The position numbers and the translations under genes are program-made. The notes below the pieces were generated by a model, which made no database searches, had not been told where the DNA came from, and worked only from the letters and a program-made list of their open reading frames with translations. Shown here in pieces: positions 1-6,328 of a stretch of 10,988 nucleotides of DNA (within the stretch, counting starts at the first letter, position 1; every line of letters begins with the position of its first letter). The stretch comes from Candidatus Galligastranaerophilus gallistercoris (GTDB lineage: Bacteria > Cyanobacteriota > Vampirovibrionia > Gastranaerophilales > Gastranaerophilaceae), in NCBI GenBank assembly GCA_018710795.1, contig DVJH01000027.1:1-10988 (forward strand), written 5' to 3'.

Positions 1-17
1 AAAGCAGGCAAATTGCT

Positions 18-45
18 TTAAAAAAATTAAAAAAGCCTTTTTTAA
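18..45 (-). terminator. possible A/T-rich terminator after the GNAT gene
   Basis: Just downstream of the acetyltransferase stop, the minus strand reads an 8-bp perfect stem made only of A and T (45-38 pairing with 34-27) around a 3-base GGC loop, followed by a run of T (26-19 region). The layout is that of an intrinsic terminator, but the stem has no G-C pair, so it would be weak. It could also serve a convergent gene beyond the left edge. Confidence 0.3.
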
Positions 46-51
46 ACAAAT

Positions 52-462
52 TCAAATTGCCTTTGTCATATTTATATGCTCGCAATATTCATCAAAAAAT
101 ATCTCACCTTGTTCAATATATCCGTTTTTGGCATAAAAATCTTTTACTCTGACTTGTGCCGACACCGTAATATTTTTTCCGCCTTCTTTTTTTATTTCAT
201 TCTCTGCAATTTTTAAAATATAATTTCCAAGCTGTCTGCCCCGATAATCTTTCATTATCGCAACCCGCCCTATATGATAAATTTTGTTTTCTTTAAAATA
301 TCTGCAGACGGCAACGGGCTTTTCATCATCATACAATACAATATGACAACAGTTATCATCAATTTTATCAAACTCGTTTTGAAACCCCTGCTCTTGTTCA
401 AAAACGGCTTTTCTGATTGAAACAATATCTTTATTCAATGTTTTAAATATCTTGTAAATCAT
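52..462 (-). CDS. GNAT-family N-acetyltransferase (ElaA/YjcF-like)
   Basis: Predicted cytoplasmic acetyl-CoA-dependent N-acetyltransferase of about 136 residues, a normal length for a single GNAT domain. The acetyl-CoA pyrophosphate-binding loop is visible as R-G-R-Q-L-G at residues 74-79, preceded by the beta-4 strand I-G-R-V-A-I. The N-terminal 'IRKAVFEQEQGF' (17-28) and the C-terminal 'DEYCEHINMTK' region (124-134) are typical of the ElaA/YjcF subgroup, whose substrates are mostly unknown. I place the start at the ATG at 462; a TTG one codon upstream (465) keeps the frame and is less likely. No clear Shine-Dalgarno sequence is seen. It lies about 80 bases downstream of the hydrolase gene on the same strand with no convincing terminator between them, so the two may be co-transcribed. 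The family is fairly sure; the substrate cannot be inferred. Confidence 0.85.
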   Translation of the reverse strand: MIYKIFKTLNKDIVSIRKAVFEQEQGFQNEFDKIDDNCCHIVLYDDEKPVAVCRYFKENKIYHIGRVAIMKDYRGRQLGNYILKIAENEIKKEGGKNITVSAQVRVKDFYAKNGYIEQGEIFFDEYCEHINMTKAI

Positions 463-541
463 CAAATTGATATTAACATAAATTTGTGAAAAACTCGCCT
501 TTGCTTAATTTGTTTAGCCTGTATTTTGCGGCTTTTTATTC

Positions 542-1321
542 TCAAAATTGGAGCGTTTCGCCGTTATTTGGAATCAATAAATTATCAATATTGTTTTTGG
601 TTTTAAACTCGTTTAAATCTTCTCTCGTAACGCTTAAATGGCTGACTGTGTCCAGATGGCTCGCAATGACTTTTGCTCCTTTTGTATAATCCAGAACGTT
701 TTTTACATCTTCAATATTCATAATTATGCGCTCACCGTTTAAAAGAGTTGCGGCACAAGCATTGACGACTATTATATCGGGTTTAAACTCATTAAGCGCC
801 TCTTTAACTTCTCCGCACCATATTGTATCGCCCGCTATATATAATGTTTTTTCGTTTTCGGATTTTAAAATAACGCCCATGGCATCATAAGGCAAACCAA
901 CCGAATCACATAACGGTTTTATTGTTTCCCTTCTGCCATGCTGGGTTCCCGTTTTATATAACGTTATATCATTATATTTTGTACCTGATTTCAATATTAT
1001 TTCAACATTTCTGAATCCTTTTGACATAACATAATTTTTATCAATATCCGACTGCACAAAAACTTTTATATCTTTATTTATGGATTTTTCCGCAAATTCG
1101 TCCCAGTGATCAGGGTGGATATGAGTAATAATAACCGCATCAACATCAACAATTTTTTCAATTTCAAAAGGCAGATTAATTCTCGGCTGGCGTGTCTCGG
1201 AATTTATTGCAACGTCAAACCCCGGCATATAATCTTTCGGCATAAGCCACGGGTCAACTAAAAATTTTTTATTATTATATTCCACTATGATTGTTGCGTT
1301 TCTAACCTGAGTAATTTTCAT
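542..1321 (-). CDS. metallo-beta-lactamase-fold metal-dependent hydrolase (UlaG-like superfamily)
   Basis: Cytoplasmic MBL-fold hydrolase of 259 residues with no signal peptide. The zinc-binding signature H-x-H-x-D-H is present as H67-I-H69-P-D71-H72. Further metal ligands expected for the fold are H128, D165 (in A-G-D-T) and H222 (in A-S-H-L-D). The overall pattern (short N-terminal strand, 'LVDPW' at 21-25, 'IAGDT' at 162-166) is that of the UlaG/YtnP-like group of L-ascorbate-phosphate-lactonase-like and general metal-dependent hydrolases; the actual substrate is not readable. The ATG at 1321 is preceded by a good ribosome-binding site (AGGAG, 1334-1330). The gene diverges from an HxlR-family regulator and has its own promoter in the shared spacer. 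This arrangement is common where the regulator controls the neighbouring enzyme, so a role in handling a reactive small molecule is plausible but inferred. Confidence 0.85.
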   Translation of the reverse strand: MKITQVRNATIIVEYNNKKFLVDPWLMPKDYMPGFDVAINSETRQPRINLPFEIEKIVDVDAVIITHIHPDHWDEFAEKSINKDIKVFVQSDIDKNYVMSKGFRNVEIILKSGTKYNDITLYKTGTQHGRRETIKPLCDSVGLPYDAMGVILKSENEKTLYIAGDTIWCGEVKEALNEFKPDIIVVNACAATLLNGERIIMNIEDVKNVLDYTKGAKVIASHLDTVSHLSVTREDLNEFKTKNNIDNLLIPNNGETLQF

Positions 1322-1349
1322 TTAAACTTCTCCTTTTTATAATAAAGAA

Positions 1350-1378
1350 ATTTTATACGGATGTTTTCTTTTTGACAA
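1350..1378 (-). promoter_or_regulatory. promoter of the MBL hydrolase gene
   Basis: On the minus strand there is a -35 box TTGTCA (1378-1373), a 17-base spacer and a -10 box TAAAAT (1355-1350), upstream of the AGGAG ribosome-binding site and ATG at 1321. Each box matches the sigma70 consensus at five of six positions. The -35 box overlaps that of the opposite promoter, so the two polymerases would compete. Confidence 0.6.
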
Positions 1379-1399
1379 GAATATACATTTTTGTATAAT
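1372..1399 (+). promoter_or_regulatory. consensus promoter of the HxlR regulator gene
   Basis: Perfect TTGACA (1372-1377) and perfect TATAAT (1394-1399) separated by 16 bases. The predicted transcript start near 1405 leaves a 5' leader of about 27 bases before the ATG at 1432, with a modest AGGGA ribosome-binding site (1419-1423). Such a strong promoter on a regulator gene is normally held down by repression, which fits the palindrome that overlaps it. Confidence 0.75.
1382..1397. promoter_or_regulatory. candidate HxlR operator (perfect palindrome)
   Basis: TATACA (1382-1387), 4-base spacer, TGTATA (1392-1397): a perfect inverted repeat that covers the spacer end and most of the -10 box of the regulator's own promoter, and lies just upstream of the -35 box of the divergent hydrolase promoter. 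HxlR proteins bind as winged-helix dimers to such dyads. Position and symmetry argue for autorepression; binding itself is inferred. Confidence 0.55.
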
Positions 1400-1431
1400 A
1401 CTTACCAAAAAGTAAATTAGGGACTTTAATT

Positions 1432-1797
1432 ATGACTAAGCATAAGAAAGATGAATATAAATGCCCTCTTGAAGCAACAATGGATATAATCGGCGGAAAA
1501 TACAAAGGGGTAATTATGGGACACCTTATAAACAAAACATTGAGATATAATGAACTTCAAAAACTGATTTCTCACGCTACGCCAAAAATGCTTATTCAAC
1601 AGCTAAAAGAGCTTGAAGCGGACGGAATAATCAAGAGAAAGCTTTATCCGGTAGTGCCGCCAAAGACTGAATATTCTCTCACTAAAAGAGGCGAAACTCT
1701 GATTCCCGCAATTATTGAATTAAACAAATGGGGTATGAATTATTTAAAAGAAGAAAATATCCCCTGCGCATATCAAGGCAACTTGAATAAAATCTGA
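1432..1797 (+). CDS. HxlR-family winged-helix transcriptional regulator
   Basis: DNA-binding regulator of 121 residues, the usual length for the HxlR (MarR-like, winged helix) family. Visible family marks are the N-terminal Cys-Pro (C11-P12), 'IIGGKYK' (19-25), the recognition-helix region with 'RYNEL' (38-42), 'LKELEADGIIKR' (58-69), the wing with 'VVPPKTEYSLTKRG' (74-87) and a C-terminal helix containing 'NKWG' (98-101). In related regulators (YodB, HypR, HxlR) the conserved N-terminal Cys senses quinones, aldehydes or disulfide stress; C11 sits at that place, and C112 could be a partner. It diverges from the MBL hydrolase and probably regulates both itself and that gene through the palindrome at 1382-1397. 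The signal is unknown. Confidence 0.92.
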   Translation: MTKHKKDEYKCPLEATMDIIGGKYKGVIMGHLINKTLRYNELQKLISHATPKMLIQQLKELEADGIIKRKLYPVVPPKTEYSLTKRGETLIPAIIELNKWGMNYLKEENIPCAYQGNLNKI

Positions 1798-1815
1798 TTA
1801 ATTATATTTAATAAA

Positions 1816-1838
1816 ATGCCCGCATATTCTGCGGGCAT
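1816..1838. terminator. intrinsic terminator between convergent genes
   Basis: Perfect 9-bp stem ATGCCCGCA (1816-1824) and TGCGGGCAT (1830-1838) with a 5-base loop. On the plus strand it is followed by a T-rich stretch (1845-1849 and onward); on the minus strand by TTTTATTAAAT. It lies between the convergent ends of the HxlR gene and hppA and probably works in both directions. Confidence 0.85.
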
Positions 1839-1853
1839 AAGACAATTTTTGAT

Positions 1854-4280
1854 TTATTTTTCTTTTATTTTCGGTATTCTCATTGCATAGAATGAACGTA
1901 AAACGAAAATCAAAGCAATTCCTAAAAATATCCAGCCTATTACGGGCGAATACATTTTAAAAGACTCCGAAATTGCAATTTCCATTGCAAGAAGCCCGAA
2001 TAACGTCGTAAATTTAATAATCGGGTTCATTGCAACGGACGATGTATCTTTAAAAGGATCCCCGACCGTATCCCCGACAACTGTTGCCTCATGCAAAGGT
2101 GTTCCTTTTTGATTCAGGTCAACTTCAACAATCTTTTTGGCATTATCCCAGCAGCCGCCCGCATTTGCCATAAAAACAGCCTGAAACAGCCCGAAAACGG
2201 CAATTGCGATTAAATAGCTTACGAAAAACGCAACCGGAGCATTTGTTGTGCAATTGGGCGCCGATAAACAAGCAAAAGCAAGCGCAAATGCAAACAATGC
2301 GATAAAGATATTTCCCATGCCTTTTTGGGCATATTTTGTGCAGATTTTAACCACCACTTTTGAATTTGCGATATTTGCACTTTTATTGTTTATATCATCA
2401 AGTTTGATATTTTCTTTAATGTATTCGGTTGCAGAATACGCACCCGTTGTAACCGCCTGCATTGAAGCTCCGCTAAACCAGAAGATTACGGCACCGCCCG
2501 CTAAAAGTCCCAAAATGGTATAAGGATTCAATAAATTTAAAATCCACTCGGGCTTAATCCCAAGTGTCGATTCAATTACAAGAATCAATGAAAATATCAT
2601 GGTGGTTGCCCCGACAACCGCCGTTCCGATTAAGACGGGTTTTGAAGTTGCTTTAAACGTGTTTCCCGCACCGTCATTTTCTTCCAGATATTTTTTAGCA
2701 TTATCAAAATCAGGTTCAAACCCGAAATCTCTTTTTATTTCTTCTTTAATATCGGGTGATTCTTCAATTAAAGATAATTCATAAACGCTTTGCGCATTAT
2801 CGGTAACGGGACCGTAGCTGTCAACCGCAATCGTAACTGGTCCCATGCCCAAAAACCCGAATGCGACAAGGCCAAACGCAAAAACGGAAGGATAAATCAT
2901 TAAAGAGTCGGGAATAAAGTTCGAAGCAAAATACGATAATCCCATTAACAATAAAATTACCATACCTATCCAAAATGCGGAAAAGTTCCCCGAAACAATC
3001 CCCGATAAAATGGTTAAAGATGCTCCGCCTTCTTTTGAAGCTATAACCGCTTCTTCCGTATGTTTTGCCTTGGGTGATGTAAAAATTTTGGTAAATTCGG
3101 GGATTAAAGCGGCGCCCAATGTTCCGCAGGATATTATACACGACAATACAAGCCATATATTTCCCATATCGCCGAGCATTTTATAACTTACGCCGAAAGT
3201 CATTATGATTGATAAAATTGAAGTTATCCAGACTAAATTCGTTAAAGGCTGTTCAAAATCAAATTTTTTGGCTTTTGCCGAATAAACCCTGTCTATAACG
3301 CCGTTTATCCAATATGCAACAACGGAAGTTAAAATCATCAAAAATCTCATAACAAAAATCCAGGTTAACAATTGAACCTGATTTTCGCCGCCCGCTACCG
3401 CAAGCAGAATAAAAGAAACAAGGGCAACACCCGTTACGCCGTATGTTTCAAATCCGTCTGCCGTGGGTCCGATTGAATCGCCCGCATTATCACCGGTACA
3501 ATCCGCAATAACTCCGGGGTTTCTCGGGTCGTCTTCTTTAATTCCGAATTGAATTTTCATTAAATCCGAACCTATATCGGCAATTTTGGTAAAAATGCCG
3601 CCTGCAACCCTCAGGGCCGAAGCTCCCAAAGATTCACCGATTGCAAACCCTATAAAGCAAGCCCCCGCAATTTCGCCGGGAACAAATAATAATATAACAA
3701 GCATTAAAATTAATTCGACCGAAACAAGGCAAACCCCGATTGACATGCCCGCCTTAAGGGGAATCTTCAAAACATCCAGAGGCTTTCCTTTCAGAGAAGC
3801 AAAAGAAGTTCTTGCATTTGCAAGCGTATTCATTCTGATTCCAAACCACGCAACCGCATAAGAACCTAAAATCCCTATAACGGACCACCCCAAAATCGTT
3901 AAAACGTTTTTAAGGGGCATTTCTCTTAAAAAGCCGAAATAAAATACGATACAAAGCCCGATTAAAATTTCCAGCAATACAAGAAATTTTCCCTGTTGAA
4001 TAAGATATGTCTTGCAGGTTTCAAAAATAATATTTCCGACATCTGCCATTTTCTTATGAACATCAAGTTTTTTGATTTTTAAAAATTCAATAAATCCGAA
4101 TATAAGCCCTAAAACGGAAATTCCGATACCTATAAGCAAAAGGTTGTAATTATCCGGATTTACGGCTTTAATATCGGGAACGATTAAATCTGCCTCGCCC
4201 GCATAAACAGGCATTAAAGAACAAATGAACGCAAACAATAAAGCGCTCATCATCTTGAAAGAAAACATTTTTTTAAACAT
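1854..4280 (-). CDS. hppA: membrane-bound ion-translocating pyrophosphatase (divergent, predicted K+-independent)
   Basis: Inner-membrane enzyme coupling pyrophosphate hydrolysis to export of H+ and/or Na+; 808 residues with about 16 hydrophobic segments, longer than many bacterial members. Catalytic motifs are in the expected order: E-D-D-P-R-N-P (249-255), G-D-N-A-G-D (263-268), D-S-Y-G-P-V-T-D-N (487-495), G-N-T-F-K-A (539-544), A-G-G-C-W-D-N-A-K-K (707-716) and G-D-T-V-G-D-P-F-K-D-T-S (736-747). The Lys at 543 is the residue that marks K+-independent enzymes; K+-dependent ones carry Ala. Several usually invariant residues differ (T-F rather than T-T before Lys; T-S-S-V rather than T-S-G-P near the end), placing it in a divergent subgroup. 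Residues 1-27 look like a cleavable signal peptide ending P-V-Y-A, followed by a second hydrophobic segment. Whether it pumps H+ or Na+ is not decided by what I can read. AAGGAT ribosome-binding site and own promoter lie upstream. Confidence 0.93.
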   Translation of the reverse strand: MFKKMFSFKMMSALLFAFICSLMPVYAGEADLIVPDIKAVNPDNYNLLLIGIGISVLGLIFGFIEFLKIKKLDVHKKMADVGNIIFETCKTYLIQQGKFLVLLEILIGLCIVFYFGFLREMPLKNVLTILGWSVIGILGSYAVAWFGIRMNTLANARTSFASLKGKPLDVLKIPLKAGMSIGVCLVSVELILMLVILLFVPGEIAGACFIGFAIGESLGASALRVAGGIFTKIADIGSDLMKIQFGIKEDDPRNPGVIADCTGDNAGDSIGPTADGFETYGVTGVALVSFILLAVAGGENQVQLLTWIFVMRFLMILTSVVAYWINGVIDRVYSAKAKKFDFEQPLTNLVWITSILSIIMTFGVSYKMLGDMGNIWLVLSCIISCGTLGAALIPEFTKIFTSPKAKHTEEAVIASKEGGASLTILSGIVSGNFSAFWIGMVILLLMGLSYFASNFIPDSLMIYPSVFAFGLVAFGFLGMGPVTIAVDSYGPVTDNAQSVYELSLIEESPDIKEEIKRDFGFEPDFDNAKKYLEENDGAGNTFKATSKPVLIGTAVVGATTMIFSLILVIESTLGIKPEWILNLLNPYTILGLLAGGAVIFWFSGASMQAVTTGAYSATEYIKENIKLDDINNKSANIANSKVVVKICTKYAQKGMGNIFIALFAFALAFACLSAPNCTTNAPVAFFVSYLIAIAVFGLFQAVFMANAGGCWDNAKKIVEVDLNQKGTPLHEATVVGDTVGDPFKDTSSVAMNPIIKFTTLFGLLAMEIAISESFKMYSPVIGWIFLGIALIFVLRSFYAMRIPKIKEK

Positions 4281-4317
4281 AATCTATCCTTAAATTAAAT
4301 CGTGCACTTGAGTTTTT

Positions 4318-4346
4318 ATAATACCTCAAATTTGACGCCCGAACAA
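4318..4346 (-). promoter_or_regulatory. candidate hppA promoter
   Basis: Minus strand: TTGTTC (4346-4341), 17-base spacer, TATTAT (4323-4318), giving a 5' leader of about 30 bases before the AAGGAT ribosome-binding site and the ATG at 4280. The -10 box matches consensus at five of six positions, the -35 box only in its TTG. The promoter starts about 15 bases after the stop codon of the upstream macro-domain gene. Confidence 0.45.
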
Positions 4347-4360
4347 CTTTTTTAACATAT

Positions 4361-4861
4361 TTAGACGAGCTTTTTATATTCGTTTATTACTTTGTCGTTT
4401 ATATCAATAAAAATAATTTTTTCTATTCTATCATTTTGACTTATAAATTTTTTAACGGTTTCAAATGCGGTTTTTGCGGCTTTATCAATCGGAAAACCGT
4501 ATATTCCGCAAGATATCGCAGGATATGCAATCGTTTTTATATTATTTTTGATTGCAAGATTTAAACTTGTTAAATAGCAGGATTTTAAAAGTTCCTCTTC
4601 ATTATTTTTCCCGCCTCTCCAAACGGGGCCCACGGTATGGATTACGAATTTTGAAGGAAGATTGTATCCTTTTGTGATTTTTGACTGTCCCGTTTCACAT
4701 CCGTTTAAAGTTTTGCACTCTTCAAATAATTCTCTGCCCGCTGCACGATGAATGGCGCCATCCACCCCGCCGCCCCCCAAAAGCGTTTTGTTTGCGGCAT
4801 TAACGATTGCATCAACCCTTAATTTTGTAATATCACCCTTTATAATTTCAATTTTTCCCAT
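4361..4861 (-). CDS. macro-domain protein, O-acetyl-ADP-ribose deacetylase / ADP-ribosyl hydrolase type
   Basis: Single macro domain of 166 residues, the usual size for stand-alone bacterial MacroD/YmdB-type enzymes, cytoplasmic. The ADP-ribose-binding and catalytic loop is intact: N21-A-A-N24 followed by the glycine run G29-G-G-G-V-D-G-A-I-H, and the second loop P-A-I-S-C-G-I-Y-G-F-P (114-124). 'GYNLPSKFVIHTVGPVW' (65-81) is also typical. Family members remove acetyl from O-acetyl-ADP-ribose made by sirtuins, or mono-ADP-ribose from proteins; which applies here is not visible. Start at the ATG at 4861 behind a run of G (CGGGGG) as a weak ribosome-binding site. It precedes hppA on the same strand with an 80-base gap containing a separate hppA promoter, so a functional link is not required. 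Confidence 0.93.
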   Translation of the reverse strand: MGKIEIIKGDITKLRVDAIVNAANKTLLGGGGVDGAIHRAAGRELFEECKTLNGCETGQSKITKGYNLPSKFVIHTVGPVWRGGKNNEEELLKSCYLTSLNLAIKNNIKTIAYPAISCGIYGFPIDKAAKTAFETVKKFISQNDRIEKIIFIDINDKVINEYKKLV

Positions 4862-4888
4862 AATTAACCCCCGACCGATAATTTAACC

Positions 4889-4894
4889 ATTATA
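4889..4894 (-). promoter_or_regulatory. possible -10 box for the macro-domain gene
   Basis: Perfect TATAAT on the minus strand, about 28 bases before the ATG at 4861. No good -35 box is found at 15-18 bases upstream, so this is a suggestion only; the gene could also be read from the upstream exported-protein pair. Confidence 0.35.
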
Positions 4895-4960
4895 GCGCAT
4901 AATCGCAGGTTTACAGAATAAATCCCGAATAAAAATGTTTTTATATCATCTCCGATATCT

Positions 4961-5698
4961 TTACGGGGCAAAGATAAATTCGACAACTACGGCATAAATT
5001 CTTTTTTTTGCATAATTTGAAATAACAAGAATTCCGCTTTTATCTTCATAATCAATCAAAGTGCTTTTTATCATCAGCCCTTTTTGCTGCTTAATATCGT
5101 TAAGAACGGCTTCTTCCTGCCCGAGAACAGGCTCAGAATTTTTATATAAATATAATTCAATTTCAACTTCCCCTTTTTCAAAAGGTTCCGCTGCCAAAGT
5201 TATTTTTAATTCTTTTGTACCGTCGGGAATTGTAAATCTGTTCGTATCATATTTCATTTTTTCTATCGGTGTATCATAAATTAAAAGATACTTTGAATTC
5301 GGACAATAATGAATTTCATTTTGAGAAAGCGCATACTTTAAATAAGGATAATGGTTATCTATCCTTTTATAAAATTCCGAACTTAAATTTTCATCCATAC
5401 AAACGGGCGCAAGCAGCTCTCCAATTCCTCTTATCGAACCTTCGCTCAAACATTTTGCCGCCTGCTTTTTATAAATCAGCCCTCCGAGAGCCAAAATGCC
5501 CGCCCCTGCGATTGAACCCAGAGTTATTGCGGTAACCGCCCCGCCCGAAAGCCCGTCATCTTTTTTGGACGAAACATCGGCATTTTCATTGAATAAATCA
5601 TTAATTGCAAAATTAAACGAAGGCGTTCCGACTCTTGCATAAGAACAGGAGCAAAATAAAAAAATAACCGTAACCGAAGAAAAAATTTTTCTTATCAT
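4961..5698 (-). CDS. exported protein of unknown function with a glycine-rich hydrophobic segment, pilus-linked
   Basis: I do not recognise a family for this 245-residue protein. Residues 1-21 form a signal peptide (basic M-I-R-K, hydrophobic core, possible cleavage after S-Y-A). A second hydrophobic stretch, rich in Gly and Ala, spans about 52-75 and is followed by K77-K78; it could be a membrane anchor. The remaining 165 residues contain three cysteines (C83, C100, C132) and look beta-rich toward the end ('LKITLAAE', 'EVEIELYLY', 'RIYAVVVEFIF'), with a final strand like that of pilin-fold proteins. If the signal peptide is cleaved and the second segment spans the membrane, the C-terminal part would be cytoplasmic, which would be odd for a pilus subunit. 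The ATG follows the TAG stop of the upstream pilin-like gene with no spacer, so translation is very likely coupled. An accessory role for the divergent pilus operon is inferred from position only. Confidence 0.7.
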   Translation of the reverse strand: MIRKIFSSVTVIFLFCSCSYARVGTPSFNFAINDLFNENADVSSKKDDGLSGGAVTAITLGSIAGAGILALGGLIYKKQAAKCLSEGSIRGIGELLAPVCMDENLSSEFYKRIDNHYPYLKYALSQNEIHYCPNSKYLLIYDTPIEKMKYDTNRFTIPDGTKELKITLAAEPFEKGEVEIELYLYKNSEPVLGQEEAVLNDIKQQKGLMIKSTLIDYEDKSGILVISNYAKKRIYAVVVEFIFAP

Positions 5699-6178
5699 CT
5701 ATACCCGCCCCAGCGTTATAACAAGATGTGCATTATACGTTGTGCAGACCGTATAATCATGCGCAAGAACCTTCGGCGTAAAAAAATCGGTTTCTACACC
5801 GTTATAAGGATTTTCTATCGTATAATTTTCCGGTTCGACGGACAAATCATTATTATCCAGCGGATATCTTCCGCATGCGCTGCGGCAGCTTTCAAATTTT
5901 GCGCTCACCTGAACGGGATCCGACAAATTTGTATTAATCCTGATTGAAAACGGGCTTAAATTCAGCCTGTAACAATCATCGGATAATCTTTTAATTCCCC
6001 TTATTTGAACACAGTCTATAAAATCGTCTTTTTCAAATTCCTTTCCTTCGACAATAATTTTTTCTATATGCAAAACTTCCGGATTTGCCGCCCTTACAAC
6101 CTGCATTGCCGCATTTTCGGCATGTGAAGGCAGAGGATACAGAAAAAATATTAATAATATAAAAAAGTTTTTCTTCAT
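5699..6178 (-). CDS. small secreted pilin-like protein with five cysteines
   Basis: A 159-residue exported protein with a clear signal peptide (M-K-K, hydrophobic core, cleavage after P-S-H-A at residue 20). The mature part resembles the two pilins on the other strand: a strand just after the signal peptide ('MQVVRAANPEVLHIEKI', 25-41), a central 'FSIRINTNLSDPVQVSAKFE' (77-96) matching the T-I-N-S-N-T-A-L-D-L-Y-L-K-A-E region of the major pilin, and a final strand 'YNAHLVITL' (148-156). Cysteines at 56, 69, 98, 102 and 145 could form disulfides, unlike the cysteine-free major pilin. It may be a minor, tip or anchoring subunit handled by the same chaperone. It diverges from the pilus operon and ends exactly where the next gene starts. 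The ATG at 6178 lacks a good ribosome-binding site (only GGTG close by). Pilin-fold assignment is by visual comparison. Confidence 0.7.
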   Translation of the reverse strand: MKKNFFILLIFFLYPLPSHAENAAMQVVRAANPEVLHIEKIIVEGKEFEKDDFIDCVQIRGIKRLSDDCYRLNLSPFSIRINTNLSDPVQVSAKFESCRSACGRYPLDNNDLSVEPENYTIENPYNGVETDFFTPKVLAHDYTVCTTYNAHLVITLGRV

Positions 6179-6324
6179 ACACCATAAATCTAACTTTATC
6201 GATTCAAAAATAAATTGCTTAAAAGAATATTAAACGGCTTATATTTTCAATGTCCACAACAAGGGGATTTATTATTAGGTATGAAACTATATAAAAAATT
6301 TAAAAAGGATTTACACAAAAAAAT
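6179..6324. promoter_or_regulatory. divergent control region between the minus-strand pair and the pilus operon
   Basis: 146 bases of strongly AT-rich DNA between two divergent transcription units, the natural site for shared pilus regulation. Plus-strand -10 candidates are TATATT (6240-6245, with TTGCTT at 6215-6220, a spacer of 19, too long) and TATTAT (6270-6275, no good -35). An AAGGA at 6305-6309 lies 15 bases before the ATG at 6325, farther than usual. I see no clear operator palindrome and no invertible-repeat pair like that of fimS. Confidence 0.4.
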
Positions 6325-6328
6325 ATGA
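6281..6328 (+). CDS. possible 15-residue leader ORF overlapping the pilus operon start
   Basis: An ATG at 6281 opens a 15-codon frame rich in Lys (seven Lys of fifteen) ending in TGA at 6326-6328, which overlaps the ATG of the next gene as ATGA. Such an overlap would allow translational coupling, which could make up for the badly spaced ribosome-binding site of the downstream gene. Its own ribosome-binding site (AAGGGG, 6261-6266) is also far away. In AT-rich DNA a frame this short can arise by chance. Confidence 0.15.
   Translation: MKLYKKFKKDLHKKI

Noticed and set aside
1..19. Inverted repeat AAAGCA/TGCTTT at the left edge
   Set aside because: Six pairs with a 7-base loop at the window edge; no context to assign a role.
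486..689. Plus-strand open frame opposite the MBL hydrolase end
   Set aside because: It overlaps a well-supported enzyme on the other strand, has no family features and no ribosome-binding site.
2248..3861. Several open frames on both strands within hppA
   Set aside because: All lie inside a gene with intact catalytic motifs; their products are low-complexity translations of membrane-segment codons in other frames.
4943..4958. Hairpin ATATC/GATAT just after the 245-residue gene as a terminator
   Set aside because: Only a 5-bp A/T-rich stem with a 6-base loop and a broken T run; too weak to call.
5633..5698. Lipoprotein signal in the 245-residue exported protein
   Set aside because: The region around the cysteines (L-F-C-S-C-S) does not match a lipobox well; a signal peptidase I site after S-Y-A fits better.
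5061..5947. Plus-strand open frames opposite the exported gene pair
   Set aside because: The minus-strand frames have signal peptides, abut exactly and explain the coding; the opposite frames show no sensible protein features.
6179..6324. Phase-variable invertible promoter in front of the pilus operon
   Set aside because: No matching pair of inverted repeats flanks a promoter-sized segment, and no recombinase gene is in the window.
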